The notes beneath the pieces are model-generated. The model saw only the letters and a list, made by a program, of their open reading frames with translations. It did not search any database and was not told the origin of the DNA. From Haematococcus lacustris (taxonomy: Eukaryota; Chlorophyta; Chlorophyceae; Chlamydomonadales; Haematococcaceae), in assembly GCA_030144725.1 (NCBI GenBank), contig JASKMD010000017.1, positions 7,987,722-8,051,721 on the forward strand: a stretch of 64,000 nt of DNA, written 5' to 3'. Positions within the stretch are counted from its first letter, which is position 1; each line of letters opens with the position of its first letter. Of the stretch, positions 41,557-50,690 are shown in pieces. A program made the translations under genes and the position numbers.

Positions 41557-43314
41557 ATGCTTGTTGGTGAACTACTGTGCAGGGGCTGGATCATGGAGGA
41601 CTTCATGCACTTCATCAAGTACGCCTGGCCCTATGTGTTCCAGGGCATCATGACAGAGAGCAACCTGCACTTGAAGCTGTGGCAGTTGCTGGTTGACTCT
41701 ACCCTCCACTACCTAACACCAGGTACATTAAGTGTTACAACCTAGCAGCAAGGGTGCATCCATGCAATGTATTTGGTGACAGTAAGCACATTAGCTTTGT
41801 TGCCCCTGTTGCTTGCAGAGAACGACCCGCCATTGCGGTTTGGAATGCCAGCAGAGGAGAGGGCAAGGAACACAGCCATCATCGCTGGCAACATGGAGGA
41901 GGCAGCCAGGAAGCTAAAGGAGTATGCGCGCATTCTGCACCGGATTCGTTACACACACAAGGTGCCGGACGACATGATCTCCAGCAACCTCCACATGGTG
42001 GAATGCCGGTGAGTCCCACGATATACAGCAATGCATGGTCAGCATGGGTGCTGCTCCATGCTATACGGATAGACTCACACCATGCGCATGTATTGCTGCA
42101 GGTTACCGCAGCAGGAGAAGGAGCGTGGGCGCAGCTGCTGGGACAATGAGTTCTGGGTTGAGCGTGGTATGCAGCGGGGCAAGAAGTTCAGCACAGCTCA
42201 TGCTGCTGGCTACCAGCGTGGTTTGACCATGGGCATACGGGAGCGGCTGAGCCGACGCTCGCAGCTGTTTCTGTCCACTCATACCCGCTGGGATGACAGT
42301 GATGAAGGAGAGCTGGACAGTGGTGACAGTGAGCATGATGGCGAGGAGGCTGAACAGCGGCAGCATGAGCGTGGGCAGCAGGCTGGCAAACGTAAGAGGG
42401 GGGACAACAAGCAGCGTGCTCCCAAGCACAGGAGGGCGGGGACCTTCAGAGACGAGTTGCAGTCAGGCCTCCAGGCATGCCACCTCCTGGGGCTGGGGAA
42501 AGCGCAGTGCTACAATAGCAGCTGGGATGAGGTGGTGCGAGAGGCATGCTGCCATCATGTGAGAGACATGAAACCAGTTGGCTGGAGTGAGGCTGACATC
42601 TTGGCGGTGTTCCCTCCTTCTGGCCTTCCCGGGCAAGTGCAGTACTACAGCCGCGCACAGTGCCGGGGGCAGATGATCCACAGCATCCAGTATAATCGCG
42701 CTAAAGTGCGCAACAACTGCTGGGCCCAAGCAGTGTTTCTTGAGGGAACAGATGACGAGCCAGTTCTGGTTCAATATGCATGCCACGTCCAGTTCTGGGT
42801 GCGTGTGCAGCATCCAGCCAACCCAGAGCGGGTACTGCGGCTAGCCATCACTCGCTCGTTCGTTTTGGACCCCATCCCAGAAATGCCGGAGCACTACACT
42901 GTGGGTCGAGGGATCCCACTACCAGACCGGCCTAAGCAACCGGCCCAACAGCAGCTGCCGGCACAGCAACAGGAGCAAGCACAGCAGCAGGAGCCAGCAC
43001 AGCAGCAGCCTTCGGCATCGGTTGCAACTGAGGCCACAGTCCCAGAGGCAGCTGCAGAACAGCAAGTTGGCACATCTCAAGCAAGACGCTCAGGCCGCAA
43101 AGTCAGCCAGCGTGCACTCCCGGCCACCCAAGAGGCAAGGGCTCCCCGCCATAGCCGTGTGGGACGTAAGCAGAGCACCTTGCTCAAGGGGGCGGGGTGC
43201 ATGTCGTGGTATGCGGTGAATGGGGAGCAGTTCCACAGCTTGTTTGTGGCATTCTTCCCACACAAGGAGGGTCAGGGTGATATGTATTTTGTGCCATACA
43301 GCAGCCATAGCTGA
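41557..43314 (+). CDS. CACTA-like transposase, C-terminal part (three visible exons)
   Basis: Exons: up to 41722; 41819-42008; 42102-43314. Introns are GTACAT...TTGCAG and GTGAGT...CTGCAG, and both junctions keep the frame (YLTP|ENDPPL, VEC|RLPQQ). The protein has an H-rich scaffold segment (NLHLKLWQLLV, HRIRYTHKVPDD), then NLHMVECRLPQQEKERGR and DNEFWVERGMQRGK, which resembles the region after the catalytic core in CACTA-class transposases. It continues with a Glu/Asp/Lys-rich linker, a domain with WVRVQHPANPERVLRLAITR, a Gln/Pro tract and a basic tail. Upstream exons with the DDE core are not present; the array sits in their place. Family call is tentative. Confidence 0.55.
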
Positions 43315-43490
43315 CGGTTCTAAACAGGCCAAAAAGAATCATGACAATCGTAATGCACACATGGCATCGTACATGCGTTGGACATGTGCTGCACTCCATA
43401 TGTGTGGTGCTTGCCTATGACCAACATTGGAACACCAGTGATGTTGCCTCCAGCAGCCAATACATGTCTTTCAGTAGATATATGGACTAG

Positions 43491-43840
43491 CTTTAGCCCT
43501 AACCCTAACCCTAGCCCTAACCCTATCCCTAACTCTAGCCCTAACCCTAGCCCTAACCCTAACCCTAACCCTAACCCAACCTCGTCCCCACGTCCATGCC
43601 CTGGCCCTAGCCCTAGCCCTAGCCCTAGCCCTAGCCCTAGCCCTAGCCCTAGCCCTAGCCCTAGCCCTAGCCCTATGCCTAGCCCTATCCCTAGCCCTAG
43701 CCCTAGCCCTAGCCCTAGCCCTAGCCCTAGCCCTAGACCTAAACCTAGACCTAGACCTAGACCTAGCTCCAGCCCTAGCCCTAACCCTAGCCCTAGCACT
43801 AACCCTAGCCCCAGCCCTAGCCATAGACCTAGCCATAACT
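43491..43840. repeat. Interstitial telomere-like array (CCCTAA/CCCTAG)n
   Basis: About 55 hexamers on the plus strand: CCCTAA is frequent at the left end (43496-43577), CCCTAG dominates from 43605, with some CCTAGA variants. It lies inside the CACTA-like element, 3' of its gene. Confidence 0.92.
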
Positions 43841-44047
43841 TGTACCGACATTAACATTACAGGCGTTGATATGACGTAGGTAAATCTCCCATGCACATTG
43901 CAGCTCCAAACGTCACATAACACACATAACGACATCGGGCATCGCGCAAAGAAGAAGACGGATAATGAACATTACACGCACAACCCAGCGATGCACAAAC
44001 CAACGCGAAAGTTTCAAATACACAAGCGCAACTACAACCACAGTTGT

Positions 44048-44164
44048 AAACCAGTACTGACTATAAACCAGTACTAGCGCAAAACCAGTACTGGGTGACA
44101 ACCAGTACTGATGCTCGACCAGTACTGGTCATCAACCAGTACTGGCTCTCAACCAGTACTGGTT
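44048..44164. repeat. Right subterminal CCAGTACTGG repeats
   Basis: Seven copies of the same motif as the left array, some degenerate (CCAGTACTGA, CCAGTACTAG), within 280 bp of the right terminus. Confidence 0.88.
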
Positions 44165-44328
44165 GCCTCGCAGAACAGCACGACAGGCCAACGCTCGAAT
44201 CTCGCCAACCGCTCGGAGTTGATTTTTTTTTTCAACAGCGTTGGCTTGCCAATGAGCAACTGAAGACTTCCATCAAAAAAAAAGTACCCTTAGGTGGCAC
44301 TTATAATGCGATCTTTTCTGCGAGTGTA

Positions 44329-46503
44329 ACTGCAATGCAACAGTTCCTGGGTGCCGCAAATTTTGTGCGCAAATTTGTACACAACTTCAGTGCTATTTCA
44401 GCACCCTTAACAGACCTGACCGGTAAAGCAGGTGCTGATTTCAATTGGCATAAATGGCCTGATGACAAATTAAAGGCTTTCGATGCTCTTAAGCATGCTA
44501 TTTCAAGGGTACCTTTACTCAAAATCCCAGATATAACTAAACCATTTCAGGTTTACTGTGACGCCTCCTTGCAAGGCGTAGGGGCAGTACTCATGCAAGA
44601 GGGTTATCCTCTAGCTTATCTAAGCAAAAAGCTGATTCCAGCTGAAAAGAACTATACCACTGGTGAACAAGAACTACTTGCAATTATTACTGCATGTAAA
44701 GAATGGCGTTGCTACCTGGAGGGTGTTCCCTTCACGTTGTACACAGACCATAAACCTTTGGTAGCCTTAAAAACTCAGAAAGTCTTGTCAAGACGCCAAA
44801 CCAGATGGTTGGAGTTTCTTTCCAGGTATGATTTTACCATTGAGTACTTACCTGGTGATACTAACCCTGCTGACCCTCTGTCACGCATACCTGATGCTCC
44901 TGCCAGCAACCCTGTCATGGTTATGACCAGGAGTAGGAAGCGCCTTTTGGAGGGGGAGGAAGCTGGTGTGGTGCAGCCTGCTCAGCCGGCCATTCAGCAG
45001 CCGCAGCAGGAGCCACAGCCTCAGCTGGTTTTGAAACAGCCTCTACCCCCACCTCCTCTGCCTGTGCACCCTTTGCACGCTGTCAATATGACAGAACAGC
45101 TGCTGGCAGCGTATGCAGCAGATGAGGACTTTGCCAGCTCGGTGGATCAATATGATCAGGATAAGCATGGATTGTATCGCACCAAAGGCAAGAATCAGAT
45201 AGTGGTTCCTAATTGCCAACAGCTCAAAGCCAGGATATTGGTGGAGATGCACGATGCACAGTTTGCAGGCCATGTGGGGATCACCAAGACGCTGGAGCGT
45301 ATCTCCAGGATATTCTGGTGGCCACGCATGAGGTCTGAAGTACGTCACTATGTGAGTAACTGTGATGCATGCCAACGCAACAAGTCTGTGAATACCAGAC
45401 CTGGTGGTTTACTCACGCCACTGGCCATACCCTATGACAGATGGGAGTCCATGTCCATGGACTTGATCACTAAAATACCGCCCGGTGATCATGGCTTTGA
45501 TGCCATTGCTGTCTTTGTGGATAGGCTGTCTAAGATGGTACACTTTGTGCCGTGCCGTGAGTCTATGAATGCTGAGGGCTTTGCCCGCCTTTTCATTGAC
45601 AATGTGTTTAAACATCATGGAGTGCCCAGAGAAATAATCTCTGACAGGGGCTCTCATTTTACTAATCATTTCTGGGCGTCAGTTATGGCCATTCTTGGTG
45701 TAAAAGAATGTAAATCCAGCGCTTACCATCCTGAGTCTGATGGTCAGACAGAAAGGTATAATCGTACCTTGGAGGAAATGCTTCGACATTACATCTCCCC
45801 CGCCCAGTCTGACTGGCCCTTCTTCCTGTCACTGGCTGAGTTTGCTGTGAATAACAGCTGGCAGGAATCCATCCAGTCCACGCCCTTCCTGGTCAACACT
45901 GGTCAGTCACCTCTGACACCCGCCTTGCTGGAGTTGCCAGGTGAGGTGTACTGTCCCTCTGCCAGGCAGCTGTCTGAGTGGTGGCAAAGTAATGTCAAGC
46001 AGGCCCGCCATTTCATGGAGCAAGCTCAGCAGCGTCAGGCCTATCTGGCCAACAAAGGACGCAGGGATGTGGAGTTCAGCCCTGGTCAGCTAGTGCTGCT
46101 GAGCACCAAGAACCTCAGGCTGAAGCCAGGTAAGGCTAAGAAGTTGCTGCCTAGGTTCATTGGGCCCTTCAAGGTGCTGGAGCATGTAGGTCCTGTTGCT
46201 GTACGCCTCGACCTGCCTCCTGCCATGGCACGCATGCACCCTGTGTTCCATGTCGCCCTGTTGAGACCCTACACTTCTGAGCACCCTCACTTGCCTCCTC
46301 CTGTGGATTGGCTCGATGAGGCGCCTCTGTATGAAGTTGAGAAGCTGCTCGCCCATCGTGGTGTACGTGCTGGTAAAGCACGAGGCTACTTGGTCAAGTG
46401 GCAGGGTTATGATGACTCTTACAACACATGGGAGCCAAGGAATAACCTTGTGAACTGCCAAGAAGTGTTGACTGCATATAATGCAGTGCATGGTTTGTCT
46501 TAG
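44329..46503 (+). CDS. pol: Pol of gypsy 2, second part (RNase H, integrase, chromodomain)
   Basis: Continues the first part in frame. RNase H (FQVYCDASLQGVG, TGEQELLAI, YTDHKPL), an HHCC zinc finger (HDAQFAGHVG, CDACQ), the integrase core (SMDLITKIP, ISDRGSHF, SDGQTERYNRTLEE) and a C-terminal chromodomain (YLVKWQGYDDSYNTWEP). All catalytic residues are present. A Gln/Pro-rich linker lies between RNase H and the zinc finger, as in gypsy 1. The chromodomain is expected to steer integration to marked chromatin. Confidence 0.93.
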   Translation, partial: TAMQQFLGAANFVRKFVHNFSAISAPLTDLTGKAGADFNWHKWPDDKLKAFDALKHAISRVPLLKIPDITKPFQVYCDASLQGVGAVLMQEGYPLAYLSKKLIPAEKNYTTGEQELLAIITACKEWRCYLEGVPFTLYTDHKPLVALKTQKVLSRRQTRWLEFLSRYDFTIEYLPGDTNPADPLSRIPDAPASNPVMVMTRSRKRLLEGEEAGVVQPAQPAIQQPQQEPQPQLVLKQPLPPPPLPVHPLHAVNMTEQLLAAYAADEDFASSVDQYDQDKHGLYRTKGKNQIVVPNCQQLKARILVEMHDAQFAGHVGITKTLERISRIFWWPRMRSEVRHYVSNCDACQRNKSVNTRPGGLLTPLAIPYDRWESMSMDLITKIPPGDHGFDAIAVFVDRLSKMVHFVPCRESMNAEGFARLFIDNVFKHHGVPREIISDRGSHFTNHFWASVMAILGVKECKSSAYHPESDGQTERYNRTLEEMLRHYISPAQSDWPFFLSLAEFAVNNSWQESIQSTPFLVNTGQSPLTPALLELPGEVYCPSARQLSEWWQSNVKQARHFMEQAQQRQAYLANKGRRDVEFSPGQLVLLSTKNLRLKPGKAKKLLPRFIGPFKVLEHVGPVAVRLDLPPAMARMHPVFHVALLRPYTSEHPHLPPPVDWLDEAPLYEVEKLLAHRGVRAGKARGYLVKWQGYDDSYNTWEPRNNLVNCQEVLTAYNAVHGLS

Positions 46504-46563
46504 CATCACTGCTATAGTGTTGCGAGTCCTTGTGTTATCACGAGGGCGGAGCGTTTCCTCTTT

Positions 46564-46576
46564 GGAGGGGGAGGAA
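46564..46576 (+). promoter_or_regulatory. Polypurine tract of gypsy 2
   Basis: GGAGGGGGAGGAA directly before the 3' LTR. Confidence 0.85.
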
Positions 46577-46784
46577 TGTAGCGAACGGCTCCTCGAAGCC
46601 TAGCTCGCCTCACGGTACTTCCGTACTGCAGTGTGACATGGTGGGCGAAAGGGGCAGGTGGGCCTTCGTGCACACCTGTTTCAGAGGTTCGACTCCTCGG
46701 GGGAAACGTTCTAAACCCTGGCCGTGTCATGCTGTGGGAAAGAAGGTAGTTATCGGTTGTCGGCGGTGCTCTTAGCACGCTACA
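46577..46784 (+). repeat. 3' LTR of gypsy 2 (208 bp)
   Basis: Looks identical to 35849-36056. B-box-like GGTTCGACTCC at 46686-46696. Confidence 0.95.
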
Positions 46785-46789
46785 CTCAC
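46785..46789 (+). repeat. Target-site duplication CTCAC, right of gypsy 2
   Basis: Matches 35844-35848. Confidence 0.92.
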
Positions 46790-46964
46790 CCTCCTCATCA
46801 CCCTCATGCACTTGCACAACATGCTGGAACATAGCATTGTATGCCTGCAAAAGTGCATGCAGCTCTTCATCCTCCACTGGGGGGGGCTCTGCACGCATCT
46901 CTACAATGTTGTGAAGTAAGGTCTTCGAATTCTCGCCGTTGTCGGTCATCATCAGCAATCTCAT
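46790..46964 (-). pseudogene. N-terminal fragment of a Harbinger-copy gene, cut by gypsy 2
   Basis: On the minus strand the first 15 residues (MRLLMMTDNGENSKT) match MKLLMMTDDGENSKT of the copy 1 transposase. The next part (VEDEELHALLQAYNAMFQHV) does not. Across gypsy 2 the frame continues at 35848-35736 for about 35 residues and stops. Function unknown; probably a rearranged transposon gene. Confidence 0.45.
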
Positions 46965-47148
46965 CTTCGCGAAGACGCTCCCACTCCTCCTCCTCTAGCG
47001 CATCAGCTTCTGCGTCCCTATCCAGCCTTATCCAGCCTTACACCACTAGCCGCCCGTCAGCGAAGCCAGCCAACTGAAGCGCGACAGTTTAACCGGTAAC
47101 CGCCAGCGACATCGAATGTCGAAAAACGAATCGAGTGCGAACCGGGCC

Positions 47149-47193
47149 ACCATTATCTACTACGTAAAACTCAATTACGTAGTAGATAATGGT
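47149..47193. repeat. Perfect 45-bp hairpin at the Harbinger copy 2 border
   Basis: 19-bp stem starting ACCATTATCTACTACGTAA around the 7-base loop AACTCAA. It begins at the first base after the Harbinger end. Confidence 0.85.
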
Positions 47194-47404
47194 GTCGCGG
47201 GTCGTTTTAGGTGGTTTAAAAAGGCGAGGTCGAGGCGCTGGAGCGTAACAGCTCGAGACCGAAGCCAGCAGCCGCGGAGCGTAGCGACGCGGCTGCTGGC
47301 TGAGGTCGAGAGCTGTTACGCTCCAGCGCCGAGACCGAGCCTTTTTCAACCACCTCAAACGGCCCTGGCGACTCCATTATCTAGTGTAATTGAGTTTTAC
47401 GTAG
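47160..47404. mobile_element. Foldback (MITE-like) palindrome, about 245 bp
   Basis: Outer arms CTACGTAAAACTCAATTAC and its complement; further pairing through GGTGTCGC, AGGTGG, AAAAAGGC, GCGCTGGAGCGTAACAGCTC and AGCCAGCAGCCGCG, centred at about 47282. Nearly the whole length folds into one hairpin. No coding capacity. The left half resembles the reverse complement of 12040-12146, the flank of the copy 1 Harbinger element. Confidence 0.75.
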
Positions 47405-47596
47405 GCGAAGCTCTATTGGCGCGGCGAAGCCGCGCAATGTGATGCTTCTTGTCACCTGCGATGGTGTTGGCCGGCTGTTACGTGTTCGTTGGGAGCACTT
47501 TTTGTTAATACACCAGGTCGCTGCAGTTAACGATTCTTAAAACGAGGTCTATTAACGATTACAACCGAGTAAAACTCAATTACCAAGGTTTAACCA
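47405..47596. other. Short non-coding segment
   Basis: Bases 47516-47596 repeat 14522-14602. The rest shows nothing recognisable. Confidence 0.6.
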
Positions 47597-48245
47597 CGCG
47601 TTAGCATGACAATTCGGACAATTTTGCCAGTCACTCCCGGACCAGCCCCGGACCAGACCAGTCGAGCCTCCCGGACCAGCCTGGACCGAGAAGCATTTTT
47701 TAACCGCGTTAGCGGAGGTTAGCAGGCGCACATGAATGCCTACAGCACATAACAAAGCGGCCGATGGGGAGACCGGCGACCCAGCACCCAGTTCGGATAA
47801 GGAGCAACAGCAACACTTGAGCGGCAAGCGGATTGCAGTGGCTCAGCGACGATGCCCTGAGTAACAAAAGCATTCGTGCTTCAGCTACGGAACGCAGCTG
47901 AAGCACTACGTGGTGGGTTGCGCTGGAATTGCAATTCATGTGCTGGCAGCTGACCGCATTGACCTCACCATCTGCAGCGAGAGTGCGAGAGTCAAGAACC
48001 CAAATGCGCTGACCAGGACATTGTAAACAACGCATCTCTACATATACGTCGTAAAGCTTCATGGACTCATCAAGAAGCTCAGATGCCAGCCACACTGGAC
48101 CAGCTGGACCAGCTTGAAACAGGGCCTAGATCAACCCATTGTTGAGTGTATGCTAGCCTGCTGCCATACACAGCAGCCATACACACTTGTGCTGTAAGGT
48201 GCTTGTGCTTAAATGTGTGTGACTATGTTTCATTTCATATGTGTC

Positions 48246-49745
48246 ACCTGCCACCCCCCCCCCTAGTCCCTGGCAGCTGCTGGCAGGGGGGCAGCCTGGT
48301 CACCTGCCACCTCCCCCCAGGCCCTGGCAGCTGCTGGCAGGGGGGCAGCCTGGTCACCTGCCACCTCCCCCCAGGCCCTGGCAGCTGCTGGCAGGGGGGC
48401 AGCCTGGTCACCTGCCACCTCCCCCCAGGCCCTGGCAGCTGCTGGCAGGGGGGCAGCCTGGTCACCTGCCACCTCCCCCCAGGCCCTGGCAGCTGCTGGC
48501 AGGGGGGCAGCCTGGTCACCTGCCACCTCCCCCCAGGCCCTGGCAGCTGCTGGCAGGGGGGCAGCCTGGTCACCTGCCACCTCCCCCCAGGCCCTGGCAG
48601 CTGCTGGCAGGGGGGCAGCCTGGTCACCTGCCACCTCCCCCCAGGCCCTGGCAGCTGCTGGCAGGGGGGCAGCCTGGTCACCTGCCACCTCCCCCCAGGC
48701 CCTGGCAGCTGCTGGCAGGGGGGCAGCCTGGTCACCTGCCACCTCCCCCCAGGCCCTGGCAGCTGCTGGCAGGGGGGCAGCCTGGTCACCTGCCACCTCC
48801 CCCCAGGCCCTGGCAGCTGCTGGCAGGGGGGCAGCCTGGTCACCTGCCACCTCCCCCCAGGCCCTGGCAGCTGCTGGCAGGGGGGCAGCCTGGTCACCTG
48901 CCACCTCCCCCCAGGCCCTGGCAGCTGCTGGCAGGGGGGCAGCCTGGTCACCTGCCACCTCCCCCCAGGCCCTGGCAGCTGCTGGCAGGGGGGCAGCCTG
49001 GTCACCTGCCACCCCCCCCCCTAGTCCCTGGCAGCTGCTGGCAGGGGGGCAGCCTGGTCACCTGCCACCTCCCCCCAGGCCCTGGCAGCTGCTGGCAGGG
49101 GGGCAGCCTGGTCACCTGCCACCCCCCCCCCTAGTCCCTGGCAGCTGCTGGCAGGGGGGCAGCCTGGTCACCTGCCACCTCCCCCCAGGCCCTGGCAGCT
49201 GCTGGCAGGGGGGCAGCCTGGTCACCTGCCACCTCCCCCCAGGCCCTGGCAGCTGCTGGCAGGGGGGCAGCCTGGTCACCTGCCACCTCCCCCCAGGCCC
49301 TGGCAGCTGCTGGCAGGGGGGCAGCCTGGTCACCTGCCACCTCCCCCCAGGCCCTGGCAGCTGCTGGCAGGGGGGCAGCCTGGTCACCTGCCACCTCCCC
49401 CCAGGCCCTGGCAGCTGCTGGCAGGGGGGCAGCCTGGTCACCTGCCACCTCCCCCCAGGCCCTGGCAGCTGCTGGCAGGGGGGCAGCCTGGTCACCTGCC
49501 ACCTCCCCCCAGGCCCTGGCAGCTGCTGGCAGGGGGGCAGCCTGGTCACCTGCCACCTCCCCCCAGGCCCTGGCAGCTGCTGGCAGGGGGGCAGCCTGGT
49601 CACCTGCCACCTCCCCCCAGGCCCTGGCAGCTGCTGGCAGGGGGGCAGCCTGGTCACCTGCCACCTCCCCCCAGGCCCTGGCAGCTGCTGGCAGGGGGGC
49701 AGCCTGGTCACCTGCCACCTCCCCCCAGGCCCTGGCAGCTGCTGC
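48246..49745. repeat. 54-bp minisatellite (about 28 units)
   Basis: Almost perfectly homogeneous units containing CTGGCAGCTGCTGGCAGG, GGGGGCAGCCTGGTCACCTG and CCACCTCCCCCCAGGCC. Three variant units with a longer C run and CTAGTCCC lie at about 48250, 49010 and 49120. Because 54 is divisible by three and the unit has no stop, long frames exist on both strands; they are not taken as genes. Confidence 0.95.
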
Positions 49746-49989
49746 AAGTGGGGCAAGAGCTTCCCTCACTACAACAGAGGACATCGTGACAGCCTTTCTC
49801 AGCCATGGCGTCTTCAACAGCTGCAATGTGTTTGCCAGCATAGCAAGAGCCCACAAAAAGCATGCCATGCAGCAGGCCATGGGCCAGCTACCCAAGGCCA
49901 CCAAGGACCTCTACAAGCAGGCTGCAAAGCATATTAATGATGTGCAAGGCAGGGTCCGCAAGGCCACACGTGTGGCTAGCAAGAAATAG
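49746..49989 (+). CDS. Unidentified C-terminal coding fragment after the 54-bp array
   Basis: About 80 residues open from the end of the array to TAG at 49987. It contains TTTEDIVTAFLSHGVFNSCN, then a Lys/Gln-rich helical part (HKKHAMQQAMGQLPKATKDL, KQAAKHINDVQGRVRKATRV). It looks protein-like, unlike the repeat frames, and could be the last exon of a gene carried by the insertion or interrupted by the minisatellite. No family recognised. Confidence 0.35.
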
Positions 49990-50083
49990 AACTGAGTGGC
50001 CTAGCCTTTGTTCATGCTCATGCTTCGCTGTGAACAAAAGTTGTAAACAAAAGCTCCTCTTCCTCGTCTAATCCATCCATTTA

Positions 50084-50690
50084 ATGGTGCCCCACCACCA
50101 CCACCACCACATGCCGGGAGAACATGCCCCCCCCACACACAACACATGCCAGGAGTACCCGCCCCCCCCCGCACACACATGCCAGGAACACCCCCACCAC
50201 CCCCACCACATGCCAGGAGCATCTGCCCCACCACCAGCACCACCACATGCCAGGAGCATCCCCCCACCACCACCATCCTTACCACATGCCAAGAGCACCT
50301 GCCCCCCCCCCACCACCACATGCTAGGAGCACCTGCCCCACCACCACCATCACTACCACATGCCAAGAGCACCTGCCCCACCATCACTACCACATGCCAC
50401 GAGCACCTGCCCCCCCCCCACCACCACCATATGCTAGGAGCACCTGCCCCACCACCACCATCACTACCACATGCCAAGAGCACCTGCCCCACCACCACCA
50501 CCACCATATGCTAGGAGCACCTGCCCCACCACCACCATCACTACCACATGCCAAGAGCACCTGCCCCCCCCCCACCACCACCATATGCTAGGAGCACCTG
50601 CCCCACCACCACCATCACTACCACATGCCAAGAGCACCTGCCCCACCACCACCACCACATGCCAGGAGCACATGCCCCATCACCATTGAA
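50084..50690. repeat. CCA-rich tandem repeat, unit about 77 bp
   Basis: Units pair a (CCA)n/CATCACTACCACATGCCAAG part with an ATGCTAGGAGCACCTGCCCC part. CACATGCCAAGAGCACCTG recurs at roughly 50288, 50359, 50470, 50547 and 50625. Confidence 0.85.

Larger units (their letters stand above)
39518..44326 (+). mobile_element. CACTA-like DNA transposon (4809 bp) with amplified subterminal repeats
   Basis: 14-bp terminal inverted repeats CACTCGCAGAAAAG. The CACT start, subterminal repeats of one motif at both ends and the encoded protein point to the CACTA/EnSpm group. The 2-bp TA duplication is unusual for classical CACTA (3 bp) and may indicate a Plavaka-type or related lineage. It contains a 1.9-kb left subterminal array, the 3' part of a transposase-like gene and a telomere-like array. 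Internally deleted, probably non-autonomous. Confidence 0.75.
35849..46784 (+). mobile_element. Ty3/gypsy chromovirus 2, interrupted by a CACTA-like element
   Basis: 208-bp LTRs (35849-36056, 46577-46784) that look identical, TG...CA ends, CTCAC duplications. Primer-binding site and polypurine tract nearly match gypsy 1. Domain order is Gag, protease, reverse transcriptase, RNase H, integrase, chromodomain. A 4809-bp element with TA duplication cuts pol between reverse transcriptase and RNase H. Counting it out keeps the frame. Confidence 0.96.
34848..47148 (-). mobile_element. Harbinger-family element, second copy, interrupted by gypsy 2
   Basis: Left end GGCCCGATTCGC at 34848 and right end CGAGTGCGAACCGGGCC ending 47148 match the ends of 12147-14526. 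Without gypsy 2 it is about 1.36 kb. The DDE transposase present in copy 1 is missing, replaced by unrelated sequence (35659-35848 and 46790-46920), so it is a deletion or recombinant derivative. Confidence 0.65.

Noticed and set aside
43320..43935. GLGLGLG, ARARAR and PSPSPS frames
   Set aside because: Products of the CCCTAG/CCCTAA array.
48146..49904. Frames of about 250-297 codons on both strands in the 54-bp array
   Set aside because: A 54-bp unit without stops keeps every phase open; no start context or family match.
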